Positions 23,890 through 37,392 of a stretch of 64,000 bases of DNA are shown one piece after another. Positions within the stretch are counted from its first letter, which is position 1. Every line of letters starts with the position of its first letter. The position numbers and the translations under genes are program-made. The notes under the pieces were generated by a model, which was not told the origin of the DNA, made no database searches, and saw nothing but the letters and a program-made list of their open reading frames with translations. The stretch is from Humulus lupulus (Eukaryota > Streptophyta > Magnoliopsida > Rosales > Cannabaceae): NCBI RefSeq assembly GCF_963169125.1, contig NC_084795.1, positions 264,177,042-264,241,041 of the forward strand, given 5' to 3'.

Positions 23890-26800
23890 CAAAATCAATG
23901 GTTGATCTAGGAGCACGAGGAGCGTCTTAGCGTAAAGACATCAGAGCACACTTTCGACTTCAAATCATCGAGGTCAAAGAAAGAAAGTGAAGGAGACTAC
24001 AATTTGTTGTATATCCCGATCATGATCCTAAGATCCATCCCATTCCCTTAGATCCGCAATATAAAGTTACAGTAGCTTATCCACAGGTTCGCTCTCCTTT
24101 GAGTTCATGGAAAACTCATCATGCCAGATCCCCTCATCTACCCCTCCTCTCTCTTCTATCTTCACTCTTCAGTGTGAGTTTTTCGAGGCTAAACTGTACA
24201 AGAGTACCATCTGCACCACAGAGTAGATATTGGACATTATGTCTTGTCACAGTCTTAATTTGTCGGGGGAGCTCATCTGTCGAGCTCCTAAGGCTAATGA
24301 GAGAAGTTGTTATCCTTCGGGTGAAGATGACCCAAAGAGAAAGGTTAAGTTCATGGCCTGGAGTCGCGAACACATGCGAGTTGGGACTCTCCTACCTCTT
24401 AATGATTACTATAGAAAATTCACTGACTACGTCAGTATAGCCCTCTTCCAGCTTCAAACCAACTCATACAGAGTTTTAGAAGCACTTAAGTCATTATATC
24501 ATGAGATGAAACGAGAAGGTCCATCTTCCTAAGAGATATTGTACCTTTTTGCATGAAAAGCAATCCCACCAGAGCGAAGGGTGGAGATGGTTTCTGTAAC
24601 ACCCTACTTCTTTAGAGTCGTTACTAAGTGAGTTAAAAATGTGCCATTAGCTCGCTAATTGAGATTTTAGGTTAAAAGTGTAGCTAAACTGTGATAACAG
24701 TTGTTTAAAAACATTTAATATAAAAATGTGATCATTCATTGAAAACATAAAGAGTTATACATTTGGGATCCCAAAATACTGTTTAGAAAATACTTTACAT
24801 CTCAAAATACATTTAAGATCGACTTAGGCGAAAAATCTATACCAATATATTACATCTTCCCAAAATAACCCTGGCCGTGGCAGCCAGGTAGGCCGAACAT
24901 GTATCCGTCGCTCCACGCTCTCTATACTCATGGTTGGTCGACCTCTCCCTTGCCCTTACCTGCACCATAGAGCACCCGTGAGCCAAAACCCAGCAAGAAA
25001 ACTCAACACAAAACAATTAACATATGCATATTTATCAACAACATGTAATAAAGCAGCCAACAAGCTAAACGCATAGCGGCCATACCATCCCAGGCCCTGG
25101 GTTCGCGGTCTTCACTGAGAGGATGTCTCCAGCATCCTAGGAGGGTCTCACCCTAATGGCCTGCTCTCCGCGTGCTCAACTCCGTTCCCGGCCCCTTGCC
25201 GTACTCGGCTTCCTACCGTTCTCGGCCTTCGCCGTTCACTCACAAATATGCATTATATAGCATAATATCACACATATATTTAAACATATACTAAACATAA
25301 ACAATAGGACTACGCCCTGCAATTCAATCAATAAGGTCACACCCCACTCAATGGGTACAACATTTTTCTTACCTATGTCCCAAGCTATCTGAGCACCGCA
25401 ATCCTGAGCATAGTCCTCTAACCCAAGCCTCGCTGAAAACCTTGTCACAACATATTCATAATAGCCATCCATCAAGTTCTAATCCAATAAATAACTTCGG
25501 AATATAATTCTAGCCTCCGAGACCTTGGATTCTAGCCTCAACATTTGGGTTCCCGAGCTAAAAACCTTCAAACAACCAATATCTTGTATTTAAGCCGCAG
25601 CCCAGCCCTTTAAGGGCCACAACGCGCTCAAGTCAAAGGCAAAACAAAGAAAGTTTAAAAAAAACATGCTTTAATCCCTTACGTCTGAGTTAACTTTGGC
25701 TTGAGCTGAATTCCAATTGCCACAAACTTCAATTCTCCCCAAGCTCAGCAAACCTCTAGCTTCAAATTCCCAGGCTTGATTTCTCCAACAAATTTAAACA
25801 CCAAAGAAAGGGAGAGAGAGAACCGACTTTGAGAGAGAGAGAGAGAGAGAGAGAGAGGGACTTAATGTTATCTCCCATTCTATTTTCCTTCTAACATCTC
25901 AGCAGCTTATGAGCCTAAGCTTATCCCCTAGGCAAAAGTCCAAATTACCCTTAAATCCATCTAAACCCTCAAGTGCTACCAAGGGAAATTTCCTCAATTA
26001 CCAAATCCCGCTAATTCCTCAAGTGTTCCCATAAATCCCTGTTTAATCCTGACATGTCCAAATAATTACTAAATTACTACCCGTTACTCGATAAATCCCG
26101 AACACATATTACATTCCCAAATACCCCTAGGCTCCTCCCGAGCCGGGTATTCGACCCAGTTGTGACTTTCTAGCTAAACTGCTCCCTAGGACTGTCTCGG
26201 ATCGTGCATCACAAATGTATCACCACTCACTCGTGGTATCACCCACAATATACACAAATATTGCATTTATGCCCTCAACGGGCTAAAATTACAAATATGC
26301 CCCTAATATCCAAATGGGGCCCACATGCATATTTCATTCACCTAAACATGCATTTCTAATCACATAATTATCAAATTCATATATTAACATAATTAAATCA
26401 ATTATTGCCCTCCCGACACGTTGATCAAGGCCCTAAGCCTTATTAAAAAATTTACTTGAGAGGATGACTATTTGTGGACATCCCCAATCATCCGCCAAAC
26501 TTCAAAATGCAATTCTTTTGGATGAATGTCCTCGAATCATCCAAATTCCTCTCATTCCAACGCCTTCGTAAGTCATCTGTCTTTTGAAACAATTTTTCTA
26601 TCGGTCTTTTTCAAACTCAAATGTTCATACCTTTCTGTTCTTTTTAGCCAACTATGATCACCCAAAGCCGACCCAAGATATGGTGGACCATAAAGAGAGA
26701 ATGTTGAAGCTCTCTTATAGGCGGCAATCTCTCCTCTATCTCTTGCACGTGGATAAGTTGCACTTCTGCAAGCTTCTTGATGAAAGTGAGTCAGCAAACG

Positions 26801-28505
26801 ACTTTCCAACTCGCAAGTATGCTCGATGGGAAAATGTCCCCCTTCCCCATTCTTTAGGTCCTTCAAAGAAAAATAAAGGGAAAGACTCGAGCATAAAGCT
26901 AGTGGAGCCTTTAGGGTCAGGTAGCGAGGCTCAAGATGAAGCGTCTCTAGGCTCATCAGGAGGTAAAGTAATGTTGGATATGTCCATGTGATCTTCAACC
27001 CTTTTGAAATATGAGCCCAGTGTCTCTGTTCTCTTTAACAATCTCCATAACATCTTTTCTACTTGGTCAGGAGTAGATTTTAAAGTTCATAGAGACAACA
27101 GCTGGCTAGGTAGATTTCAAACAATGCATAGTTTAAAGGAGGTTTGGGAAGGGATAGCGGTTCAATACGGAACCAATGACTATAGGAATTTTTCTAGATT
27201 ATCCCCCACCTATCGAGAAGGTACCCTCTTAGAATCCTCAGAAGATAGGGGGATTTCCTAGTCCCCAAGCTCAAGCTCGACGAAATCTTCTAGTTAGGTT
27301 TCCCCACTAACTGTTTCCAATCTTGCTATGATAACCAGTTGCTGATTTTCCACTTGTTTTTCAGGTGATATGGACTCAGAACTCGACAAAATTCCTGGGA
27401 TGTCGCCTAAGGTTTGAGATGGCAAACGAGGTCGCGAGTCCTCGAAGAAGGATGCACATCCTTCTAAGGTCATCGAGGACCCACATTTGGTGACCTCGAA
27501 GGCTATCCCCGGTGAGCCAAGAAACAAAACTCCTCCCTCAAAGAGAAAAACTCCACCTCCTTCTCCTCCCCTCAGCAAAGTCCTTGCTGAGGATAAAGGT
27601 AAATAGGTTGTTGACCTTGAAGCTTCGAGGCCAATGGGCGCTCCCACTTCAACCATTGTCCGCAAATTTTTCGCCACTCCGAATATGCCATAATATTCTT
27701 TGTCAAATGAGGCTGGAGCCTTAGGAGTCGACTTGTGCTTTGACTTGCTGTCTCGGACTGGCCAATCATGCAGCAACCTCGATGCTAACATGTGGGGGTT
27801 TCTTAAGGGAGACAACACCACTGCTAGTTTCGACCAGACCATGGAGCTCGGGGTTTCAGTAAGTCTCTCCATCCCTTTAACTCTTTATTATTATTATTAT
27901 TATTACTTATAGTTATTTTCTAGGTGTCATTGTTTTCCTTTTAGACTCTTTTCGGGTTCATGCGCCAATGCTCCCTTTCATCTTTGAAGATCGTGACTAG
28001 TGAGAAACTGGCTAAGGATGCTCACCAGGCCTAAATCCAAGAGGAAGATGACCTGAAAGAGGCAAAGGCTAAAAACGTCCTGAAAGAGACCCAGGACAAG
28101 CTCGCCTCCTCTGAGGCTGAGGTGAAGCGTCTGAAGGCGAAGCTTGACACGAAGACTGTAGACTTCAACGCTGCCAAAGCTGAGCTCAATAAAAGAGCTC
28201 CGGAGATTGAGCACCTCAAAGAGGAGAAAAACATGACCTATGAGATCCTCGAGGATGAGAAGAAGCGCATGCTCGAAGAGTTTGTAGCCAAAAAGGAGTG
28301 GGCCACCGATAGATCCATGTATCGAATGTGATCACTGAACCCAGATATTGACACCTCGTTCCTGCTAGACAAAGAGGAGGAGTTCATGACAAAATGGAAG
28401 GCTCAGTTGGTGGAAGAGGAGGCGACTGCGGGCACTACCGTCGAGGCTAGCGGAGAAGATGAGAGGGGCGAAGAATTCGAGTCCACTCCAGCTGCTCAGA
28501 AGTAG
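23890..28505 (+). pseudogene. Antisense additional ORF of the Tat element (decayed, interrupted)
   Basis: The best open parts are 24230-24532, 26584-26991, 27360-27860 and 27944-28505. The first encodes the globular domain often annotated in plants as a putative transposon or gag-like protein (HMRVGTLLPLNDYYRKF). The second includes DHPKPTQDMVDHKERM. The last is a long charged coiled coil (KLASSEAEVKRLKAKLDTK) ending at the TAG at 28503-28505. Introns are apparent, with an acceptor near 27365, a donor GTAAGT near 27859 and an acceptor near 27943. A solo LTR (24595-26452) splits it, and several stops are present. The role of such antisense ORFs is unknown. Confidence 0.6.
24595..26452 (-). mobile_element. 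Solo Ty3/gypsy LTR, minus orientation, start truncated
   Basis: The right-hand (minus-strand 5') end shows TTTAATAAGGCTTAGGGCC but lacks the first dozen bases (TGTAACGTCCC). The left-hand end is complete (TGTAACACCCTAC on the plus strand). It contains (GA)n at 25831-25857 and inverted GGTAAG motifs near 24957 and 25368. No duplication is visible because of the truncation. Confidence 0.75.
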
Positions 28506-29429
28506 TGTTTTTTTCTAACAAGGGCTGCATCCCTTATTTTTTATTGTATATATTCTATTAAGGCCCTTGGGGCTAAGACAATTTACGTTATAGCTCAGGT
28601 TCGAGCTGCCCTATTATCTCTTGTGAATATTCATATATTTTTAACAATAGTTTTATGCTTAAATTTCTATCTCGAAATCTTTATGCACATTATCTACTTA
28701 TATCTTTTGCCTTAATATTATGCATCATATTCCATGGTCGAAATATTTTGAGCATGTTACTAAGGACATGCTTTTATATTTGTTTATCTGCACAAAATAC
28801 ACTTTCGTGCTTAGGTTCGAACTTCTATATAATCATACACAGTTCATTCGATTGCACAATTTTGATCTCGTTATATTCAAGTTCAAACACTACTTATACC
28901 ACACATTTTTGTGCTTAAAACACTTGTCGGTGTGTAGTCTTGTTAGTCTAGTCATTTCTCGCTAAGCGATAATAATTTTTCCTCATCCTCAAATATGGTC
29001 TCAAGGTTGCGAGGTTGAAAATATTTTGCCAAATATTCCAGCTCTGTCTTGATTTATGAATATTTTTGGTCAATCTAGAATTCCCACTTTATTCTTGTAT
29101 CGATTTGTTTGTGCTGGTTACTCCAAACTAGTAGTTAAGTTAGGCTTGTGCCTAGTTATGCATGGTTAGTAGCGATCCATGCACTTTAATTATTATTGTT
29201 TTTGCTTCTATTTTTATTTTATAATTTTTTTATGCTATATTTTTTCGAGTCAATGGTATGATTTTATACCACTTATGCCCCCTTAAATTCCTACAATTGT
29301 GAAATCTTATGTTATTAAATTTTGAGAGCTTGCGAAAAATATAACAATAAAAATAAAATTTGAACAAGTAATTGTGCTTTATTAATAATAAAAGCGAAAA
29401 ATATAAGCTTGGTTGCAAATAAATAAACA
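28506..29429. other. Spacer between antisense gene and integrase end
   Basis: AT-rich DNA where the antisense gene and the pol frame converge. A minus-strand open stretch continues through here past the likely pol end, but it has no recognisable domain. Probably 3' untranslated sequence for both. Confidence 0.4.
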
Positions 29430-30609
29430 TCATTCCTACATTATTAATAATAAGGTTGTAGATGTGACCGTTCCAAGCTCGTGGAACCAACTCTCCATTC
29501 AATCTTGCTAGTTTGAACACTCCAGGTCGAATGATAGATTCGATTTGGTAAGGTCCCTCCCAATTAGGCCTGAGCACGCCTGCAAATGGGTCTCGTGTGG
29601 CCAAAAATACACGCCTAAGCACCAAATCTCTCAATCCAAAGTGTCTGCTCAGACCCTTTTATTGAAGTATCTTGTAGCCCTTTGTTGGTATGTAGTGTTT
29701 TTAAGTTGGGCTTCATCTCTCTTTTCTTCAATTATATCTAGGGCTTCTTCGAGCTGAGATTGGTTATATGCTACTCGTTTGAAAGTGGGAACTTCGACCC
29801 CGATTGGCAACATCGCTTCGCAGCCGTAGGCTAGGGAGAAGGGTGTATGTCCAGTTGAGGTTCGAGTTGTCGTTCTGTAAGCCCATAGGACTTGTGGTAG
29901 TTCTTCTGGCCACTTCCCTTTAGCTTCTTCGAGCCTTTTCTTAATGGAGCTCTTTAGATTCTTGTTTATGGCTTTGACCTGGTCGTTTTCTTGTGGATGG
30001 GCTACTTAGGAGAAACTTTTAATTATCCCACTTTTCTCGCAGAACTGTGTGAACAGCTCGCTGTCAAACTGGGTCCCATTGTCCGAGACAATCTTCCTTA
30101 GTATCACATATCTGAAAACTATGTTCTTTACCACAAAATCCAAGACTTTTTCCAAAGTGATTGTGGCCAGAGGTTCCGCCTTGGTCCATTTGGTGAAGTA
30201 GTCCACAACCACTACAACATATTTGACTCCACCTTTTCCCGTTGGTAAAGATCCTATGAAGTCGATTCCCCATACTGCAAATGGCCATGGGGAGCTCATC
30301 TTGGTGAGCTCGGTTGGTGGAGCTCAAGGTATTGAGGCGAACCGTTGACATTTATCGCAACGCTTGATGTATTCGAATGGGTTTGTCCTTACAGTAGGCC
30401 AAAAATATCCTTGCCTAATTACTTTCTTCGAGAGATTGTGCCCCTAGTGTGATCTCCACAAAACCCTTCGTGAGTTTCTTCTAGGATCTTTTTAGCCTTG
30501 GGTGGAGTTACACATCTTAGTAATGGAATGGAATACCCTCTTTTTTACAATCTCCCTTCCAAGATAGTATATCTTGGTATTTTTTACATCAATTTTTTAG
30601 CCTCATTCC
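29430..30609 (-). pseudogene. Tat-type integrase
   Basis: The minus-strand translation shows RCDKCQ (zinc-finger end, near 30340) and FAVWGIDFIGSLPTGKGGVKY with the first Asp (about 30270). SDNGTQFDSELF gives the second Asp (about 30080), and LRDLVLRR..PNWEGPYQIE the C-terminal domain (about 29530). In the stretch that should carry the catalytic Glu (near 29960) the frame reads QVKAINK, a Lys. Several stops and a frame change occur between 29635 and 30005. The PNWEGPY tail and PRAWNGH ending are typical of the Tat lineage. The upstream part is cut off by a solo LTR at 30610. Confidence 0.8.
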
Positions 30610-33043
30610 CGTAACGTCCCGAATTTTTTTATAAAGTGCCTTGATTACTGTGCCTGGAGGGTCTCATTGGAATGATATGTGTGACATAGATGACTTGTGC
30701 AGTAATGTGATTAGACATGTTTATGTGTATTAAGTGTGCATAATAGGGGCATGTTTGTAATTTTGGCTCGTTGATGGCATAAATGTAATTATGTTTGTAT
30801 TGTGAGTGAGACCCCAGTGTTATGGGGATATATTTGAGATATGTGATCTGAGACGATCCTAGGGAGCGGATTAGCGGAATAGTCACAACGGGATCGAGTA
30901 CTCGAATCGGGGGAGCCTAGGGGTATTTTGTGAACATAGTACGTGTTCGGGAATTATCGGGTAATGGGTAGTGATTTAATGTTTGTTTAAGAGTGTCAGG
31001 GATTAAATGGGGATTTATAGGAACACTCGAGGAATTAGCGGGAGGTGGCAAATGACAAGATTGCCCTTGGTGGCAATAAGGGATTAAGGATAGACGTAAG
31101 GGTACTTTAGACATTATGTCATTAATGATAGGCTTAAGTTGAACAAGGTAATAGAACTAAAGAAAAAAAAAACAAATAGAAAACTCTTAGCCTATCTCTC
31201 TCTCTCTCTCTCTCACGGCTCTCTCTCCCTCTCTTGGTCTTTGGAGAAGCTTTGAGAATTTTGAAGAAAATTGCTCAGAAGTTGAGGATTTGAGGCTGAG
31301 GATTTGGGGAAAGCAAGCTAGAAGTACTGAGGAACTATTCTAAGGTCGGAATTGTCACTGAGCTAAGATTCAGAACAAGTTTTCTTACTGAATTATGTTG
31401 TTTACTTTAAGTGTTTTAAGGTTTAAGCTTTGGTTTGATTGTTTGAATTTTAATGGGTTATGGGCTAAGAATTTGGGGTGGTTTTGCTAGCCATGCTGTG
31501 TTGTTATAAGTTTGGGATGTGAATCTGAGTTTGGGGCAAGTTTAGATAGGAATTTGGTGATGTTAGCTTGAGAAAATGCAGGGGATTTCTGGGTTAGTAG
31601 GCTTGAGTCGCGACCATATTCTTCAGGCATCGCAGCCCGTATGAACAAAAGGGATTTGGAGCCTTTGATTTTTCTCAGACGTCGTGGCGCATGCTGAGGT
31701 GCGTCATGACTCGTGTCCCCTTGGCGAGAGCCCAAGGCTTTCTAACTTGAGCGCGTTACGACCCTTAAGGGCTGGGTCGTGACTCAAATGGGCAATGCTG
31801 GCCAAATGAGGGTTTAAGCTTGGGAACCCAAATGTTAGGGATTGGGAAGGGTTCTACTACCTAGTTTAGTAGAATATGAGGTCTCGAAGGCTAGTATTTT
31901 AATCCGAAGTTCTTAATTGATTAGGACTTGTTGGATGTCTACTTATCATTATGTTGTGACTAGGTTTTACCGCTCAGGCTTGGAATTAGGAATCGTGCTC
32001 GAGATCGCTTTGGGTTGTCAGCTCGGGACACCAGGTAAGAGAAATGTTTGTACCCATAGAGCTATGTGGTGTATAGTGTTGTATGTATTGTTTATAGTTG
32101 TTATGTCATACATATGATTGTGATTGATCGTCAAAAGCTGGGAGTGGCAAAAGTCGAGAGTGGTAAGAGTCAGAAGCGGCAAGAGCCAGGAGCGGCAAAG
32201 GGCCGGGATCAGAGTTAAGCATAATGAATGCAGGTTGCCAAGGTGAGACCCTCGAAGGGTGTTGTACACACCCGTTCGATTAAGACTGCGGACTTGGTGC
32301 TTGATAACGCTCCCATATCGGCGGAGGCCGCTGTTGTGTTACTATACTGATGTGTTATTGTGTTGTTGTACTGATGTGTTACTGTGTTGCTGTGTTACTG
32401 TACTGATGTGTTACTGTGTTGTTGTGTTACTGTAAAGATGTGTTATTGTACTGCCGTGTTACTATACTGTTGTTTTACTGGACTGATGTGCTGATATACT
32501 ATTAGGTTGTTATGTCGTCGTGCTATTGTGTTGTTATGCTGCTCTGTTGTGCATTCCAATAGGAACCCGTAACTGTTTGTTGTATTGATTAAGTATGTAT
32601 TTGTTGAAATAAATTATTATATGATGTGCTTTGAAGTTCTCTTGTTGGGCCTCAGTTCACGAGTGCTCTATGGTGCAGGTAAGGGCAAGGAAAAAGTTGA
32701 ACAACCATGAGTTGGACGGCATGGAGCGGTGTGTACATGTTTGGCCTACCTGGCTGCCACGGCTGGGGTTGTTTTGAGGAACACGTGGTAAAGATTGATT
32801 TTGTCGCTTAGGTCGACTGTACCATATCTTTGGATTGTAAATGTATTTCAAAACAGTATTTTGGGATCCCAATGTAACATTTTTTATGAATTTTAATGAA
32901 TGACCAACTCTTTATACTTAATGTTCATTAAATGAGTCTTTATTTTGATTTAATCACACTCTTTAACCTAAAACCTCGATTAGCGAGCTAATGACACATT
33001 TATAAATCACATGGTAACGACTCTAAGGTAGTAGGGCGTTACA
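30610..33043 (+). mobile_element. Solo Ty3/gypsy LTR (2.43 kb)
   Basis: It starts CGTAACGTCCC (first base changed from T) and ends AGGGCGTTACA. The flanks ATTCC (30605-30609) and AATCC (33044-33048) form a 5-bp duplication with one mismatch. It contains a CT tract (31195-31214), GGTAAG motifs near 32034 and 32675, and two repeat blocks (32130-32215 and 32330-32545). It separates the Tat integrase from its RNase H. Confidence 0.85.
32330..32545 (+). repeat. Degenerate TGTTACTGTACTGA tandem repeat inside the LTR
   Basis: Variants of TGTGTTACTGT and TGTACTGATG recur about fifteen times. The block sits where other LTRs of this group carry quite different tandem repeats. Confidence 0.75.
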
Positions 33044-34579
33044 AATCCGGTCTGCTGGGAGGCTCCCAGTTTCGGGGTAGTCGATTATGGGTGTCATCCA
33101 AGTAGGTTGTGAGTCTATCATATCGACCTCAACTTCATCATGCTCGATTCTGGAAAAAAATTCTACTGGTACCACATTAAGTGTATCAGCTTCCCTAGTC
33201 ATTGTGATTCAAGCTAGAACGTCTGCATTCGAGTTCTTTTCTCGTGGAACTTGCTCAATCACGTAGAACTCAAATTGTTCGAATGTTGCTTTGACTTTTT
33301 CCAAGTATGCTACCATTTTAGTGCCCCAGGCCTGGTATTCTCCTAAGACTTGGTTGAAAATCAATTGAGAGTCACTATAGCAGTGAATGGCTTTAACTTT
33401 TAGCTCGATAGCTATGCATAGCCTTGCTAATAGTGCCTCATATTCAACCTCGTTATTGGAGGCCTCGAAGCCAAACCTTAAGGCTGAATGAAACATGTTT
33501 CCTGATGGGATTATTAGCATAATGCATGCCCCCAACCCGTTCTCATTAGAGAATCCATCGACATATAGTCTCTACAGCTCGCGGGTTGGGGTTATGACTT
33601 CTTCGTTGGTTATTCCTGTACATTAAACTATGAAGTCAGTCAATGCCTGGCCCTTTATCGTCATTCTCGAGTGATACATAATCTTAAACTACCCAAGTTC
33701 GACTGCCCACTTCAATAGTCTTCCGGATGCTTCAGATTTCGATAATATTTGTCCCAACGGTTGATCAGCCAGTACATGCATGGGGTATGCTTGAAAGTAA
33801 GGTTGAAATTTTCGAGATGCATGTATTAAGCACAATACAAGTTTTTCCATCGATGGATATCTTGATTCTGCCCCCAGTAATATTTTGCTTACATAATAGA
33901 CATGTTTTTATATTTTTTTATCCTCCCGAATAAGTGCTGCACTGATTGCATGCTTGGTTGTAGCGATGTATCAATACAATATTTCCCCCATAACTGATTT
34001 GGATAAGATAAGTGGCTCAGCGAGATGCTTTTTGAGAGCCTGAAAAGTGAGATCGCACTCATCTAACCATTCAAACATTTTCCCCCTCTTAGAAGATTAA
34101 AGAATGGTACACACTTATCCGTAGATTTCGAGATAAACCTACTCAAAGCCGCCATACGTCCAGTTAGACTCTGGACATCTTTATGTTTTTGAGGTGAAGG
34201 CATGTCAATTAAGGCCCTTATCTTATCCAGGTTTGCCTCGATGCCTCGAGCGTTTACTATAAATCCGAGAAACTTTCCCGAAGATACTCTGAATGAGCAC
34301 TTTTGTGGGTTGAGTCTCATGTTGTACTTTTGAAGTATAGCAAAACACTCTTTGAGGTCATCAACATGGTTATTATTGTGCTTGGACTGACCAGCATATC
34401 GTCCACATACACTTCCATGTTGTTTCCTATCTGTTCAGAAAACATTCTATTTACCTGTCTCTCAAATGTAGCCCCAACATTTTTTCAGCCCAAAGGGCAT
34501 CACGTTGTAACAATACATCTCTTTATCGGTCATGAAGCTCGTATGTTCCTGGACGAGTGCATGAATGGCTATCTGATTA
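33044..34579 (-). pseudogene. Tat RT (3' part) and RNase H
   Basis: The RT active-site box YVDD is intact near 34404 (MEVYVDDML) but in a different frame from the preceding MPFGLKK segment (about 34480), so a frameshift lies between them. The RT thumb region follows at 34063-34320 (KCSFRVSSGKFLGFIVNARGIE). An RNase H domain lies at 33209-33535 (FEASNNEVEYEALLARL, YSDSQLIFNQV), including the Asp/Glu residues expected. This second, archaeal-like RNase H is typical of the Tat lineage. Confidence 0.75.
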
Positions 34580-37392
34580 TGTAACGCCCCAACTCCAGGG
34601 ACCGTTACGATGCACATTGCAAACAGTGCTAAACTCGTTAATCGAGTCATTTGGCCATAAACGTGTAACTAAGTATGATTAGCGGTTTAGGGATTAAAAA
34701 TTTCGGTTAAGATATAACGTTTCACTAGAACGTTTACTGTATACATTGGGATCCCAAAAATATAATTTAAAGGTTTATTACAACAAAATATTTACAACCA
34801 GCCGATCTAAGCGGCAAAACAGGGTTTAGCCCTAGTTCCTCTCCTTCAAACCTCGGCCGTGGCGGTCGAGCAGCTGCATATGTACACATCGTCACCTAAG
34901 CTCTCCAAATCAAGGATGGTCCAGCTTTCTTTTGACTTTACCTGCACCACATAGCACCCGTGAGCCGAAGCCCAGCAAGAAAACTCAACATGCTCATGAA
35001 CAGTCATATCATGATATCAAATCATATCTGGCATGCCTAGCAAACATAGCTTTATTCAAGCATGCAAATAAGTTCAAGCAATGCTGGGGTATCCAGGATA
35101 AGAAATCATGCCCTTCTGATTGGATGACTATCAAGTCAATCCTAATCAGATGAGTGTTTCGACACTTGAGGTTCTGGCAAACCATACTGAGTGACCCACA
35201 AGCAAGTCACTACGGGGCTCAGCACCCAAAGCCATGCATATGATGATCAAAATGATCATACAAAGCTCATAGCTCTAAACAGATGAGTGAATATGACTTT
35301 GAGGTTCTATTAACCATACTGAGTGACTGACAAGCAAGTCACTATGGGGCTCGGTACCCATAGCTGTGTAACGAAACCGTTACCTGGGCTTTCCTGCAAT
35401 GGCTCTAATCAGATGAGTGTCTGATGGGTAGTCACTAGCTTAAATAGATGAGAGACTGATGGGTAAGTCTCACGGGCTCAACACCCACAGCCATGCGACT
35501 AAATAGTCACTGTGGCTCTAAATGACTAGCCTTTGGCTAGACACGCTTATAGTATTCATCGAACTTGAGGTCGGTCCGGCATTAATGATTTTTGAGTCAT
35601 TCAATGCAGATATCGATTAGATCTAATCTTTATTGGCTTGCGTTGAACACGCTAAGGCCGTCCTGACTTATGAGTCAGCACTGTGTGACCAGTGCCCAGT
35701 ACCACTGCCGAACCTGACTAATGAGTCACAACTTCACAGTTGATATAGACACCTTTGCCAATTCTGACTAATGAGTCAGTACCATGCACAAGTAAGCAAT
35801 GCTACCAAACATATGTCATATGTCGAATATTCAAATGTAGGGCATTCAGCATGCTTACTTAACAGTTGCTAGCACAATTATGATCATGCACAAACACAGA
35901 GACTCAAGCTCTGATCAATCTCACAGTCAATATTCATGGCATGCCCTAATCACATGTTTCTCATGCATCACACTTAATCATCCATCATGCCTCAATAATA
36001 ACCATATGAAAATGAGCAAGATTGCTAAGCATTCAATATGCTATCAATGTTTACATTTAAACATCCAACATGCATCAAGAATAACCATGCATGTCACATA
36101 TGGGGTGCAGTTTTCTTACCTTTGGTCCAAGCACGGGTTACTAATAAACGAGCCACAAGCACGATCCTGATTTCAAGCCTCTAGTGATAACCTAGTCACA
36201 ACCACAAATGGTGATCCAATGAGTTCAAGTTCTAAAACCAATCCCAGAACCAAAACCTAGCTTCCAAGACATCAAACCCCACCAATCCGGGTAGTAGGAA
36301 TGATCCCGAGGCCTAAAACCAAGTTCCTGAGGTCAAAACACTCAAACGAGCTCAACCATGCTCAAGGGCTGCGGCCCTAGCACCTTGGGCTGTGGCCCCC
36401 AGCCACTCCAGAAGCAAGGGTCACGGCGCCCAACACTAAGGGCCGCGGCGCCCAGTAAGGGCAAAACTGCTCCACCTGCTTCTTCGAGCTAGGGCCGCGG
36501 CCCCCAACCCAGAGCCATCCCCAAACACGATTTTCAACATCCCAAAGCCTCCAAAATCATGCCTAAACATTTCCAAATCATCAAATCAAAGTTCCCAAAC
36601 ATCCTCATGATCCAAAACCCATAAAACCCAAGCTTCAAATCTAACAAAAACTCATCAAAACACATAGTCCAATTCAAGCTTAAAAACTTTTAAAAACTTA
36701 AAACTTGAATTACCTCTAATTGAGTTGTTTCCAACTAAATCCTCCAGCTAAAAAGCTTCTAATCTTCCCTAGGATCGCTATGCCTCGATCCTCACTTGAA
36801 TCTGAGTCCTAGAACTCAAGTTATCTTCGAAAATACGATCGGGAGACAAAAAGGAAACTTTGAGAGAGAGAGAACGTACAGAACGTCCTTTTATTCTTTT
36901 AAAAGGTTACTTCAAGCTTAGGTAGCCTCAACCAAATCCTAATGCTCGGGGTCCCGAAAATACCCCTGGGGAAAAAATAGTCAAAACCTCCAGAATTTCC
37001 CCCTGATCTTACTAACTCCCAATTTATCACCAAATATTTATTCCCATTACCCAATAACCCCGTAATGCTCTAAATACCCCTTGACTCACTCTGAGTCAAG
37101 AATAAATCCCGTTGTGACTTTCCCACTAGCTTACCTCCTAGGATCGTCTTGTGCTGAGTAACCCTAGCATAACCAAACAATAATAAAGCACCACACACAT
37201 ATCACATATATGCCAAATATGCCCGAAATGGCCAAAATATGAAAATCACCCAATTACTCAGAAATGGGTTCACATGCATCTTTAAACACCTAAACATGCA
37301 TATTATCATTTAAAAACATAACAAAGCAATTATGGCCCTCCCGGCTGCCTAATCAAGGTCCTAAACCTTATTAGGAAATTTGGGGCATTACA
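34580..37392 (-). mobile_element. Solo Ty3/gypsy LTR (2.81 kb) with perfect target-site duplication
   Basis: It starts on the minus strand TGTAATGCCCC and ends CGTTACA, flanked on both sides by GATTA (34575-34579 and 37393-37397). It contains inverted GGTAAG-type motifs near 34938 and 36116, a GA tract at 36862 and a tandem repeat at 35140-35480. It interrupts the Tat RT between two conserved boxes. No coding sequence is seen. Confidence 0.9.
35140..35480 (-). repeat. Imperfect ~130-bp tandem repeat in the LTR
   Basis: Units starting with AATCAGATGAGTG-like sequence at about 35144, 35277 and 35406 share CATACTGAGTGAC and GCAAGTCACTA.GGGGCTC. Shorter GACTAATGAGTCA repeats continue to about 35770. 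Confidence 0.7.

Noticed and set aside
27294..27872. 192-codon minus-strand frame
   Set aside because: It is the reverse of the antisense-gene exon (plus strand), which carries the sensible composition and splice junctions. No domain on this strand.
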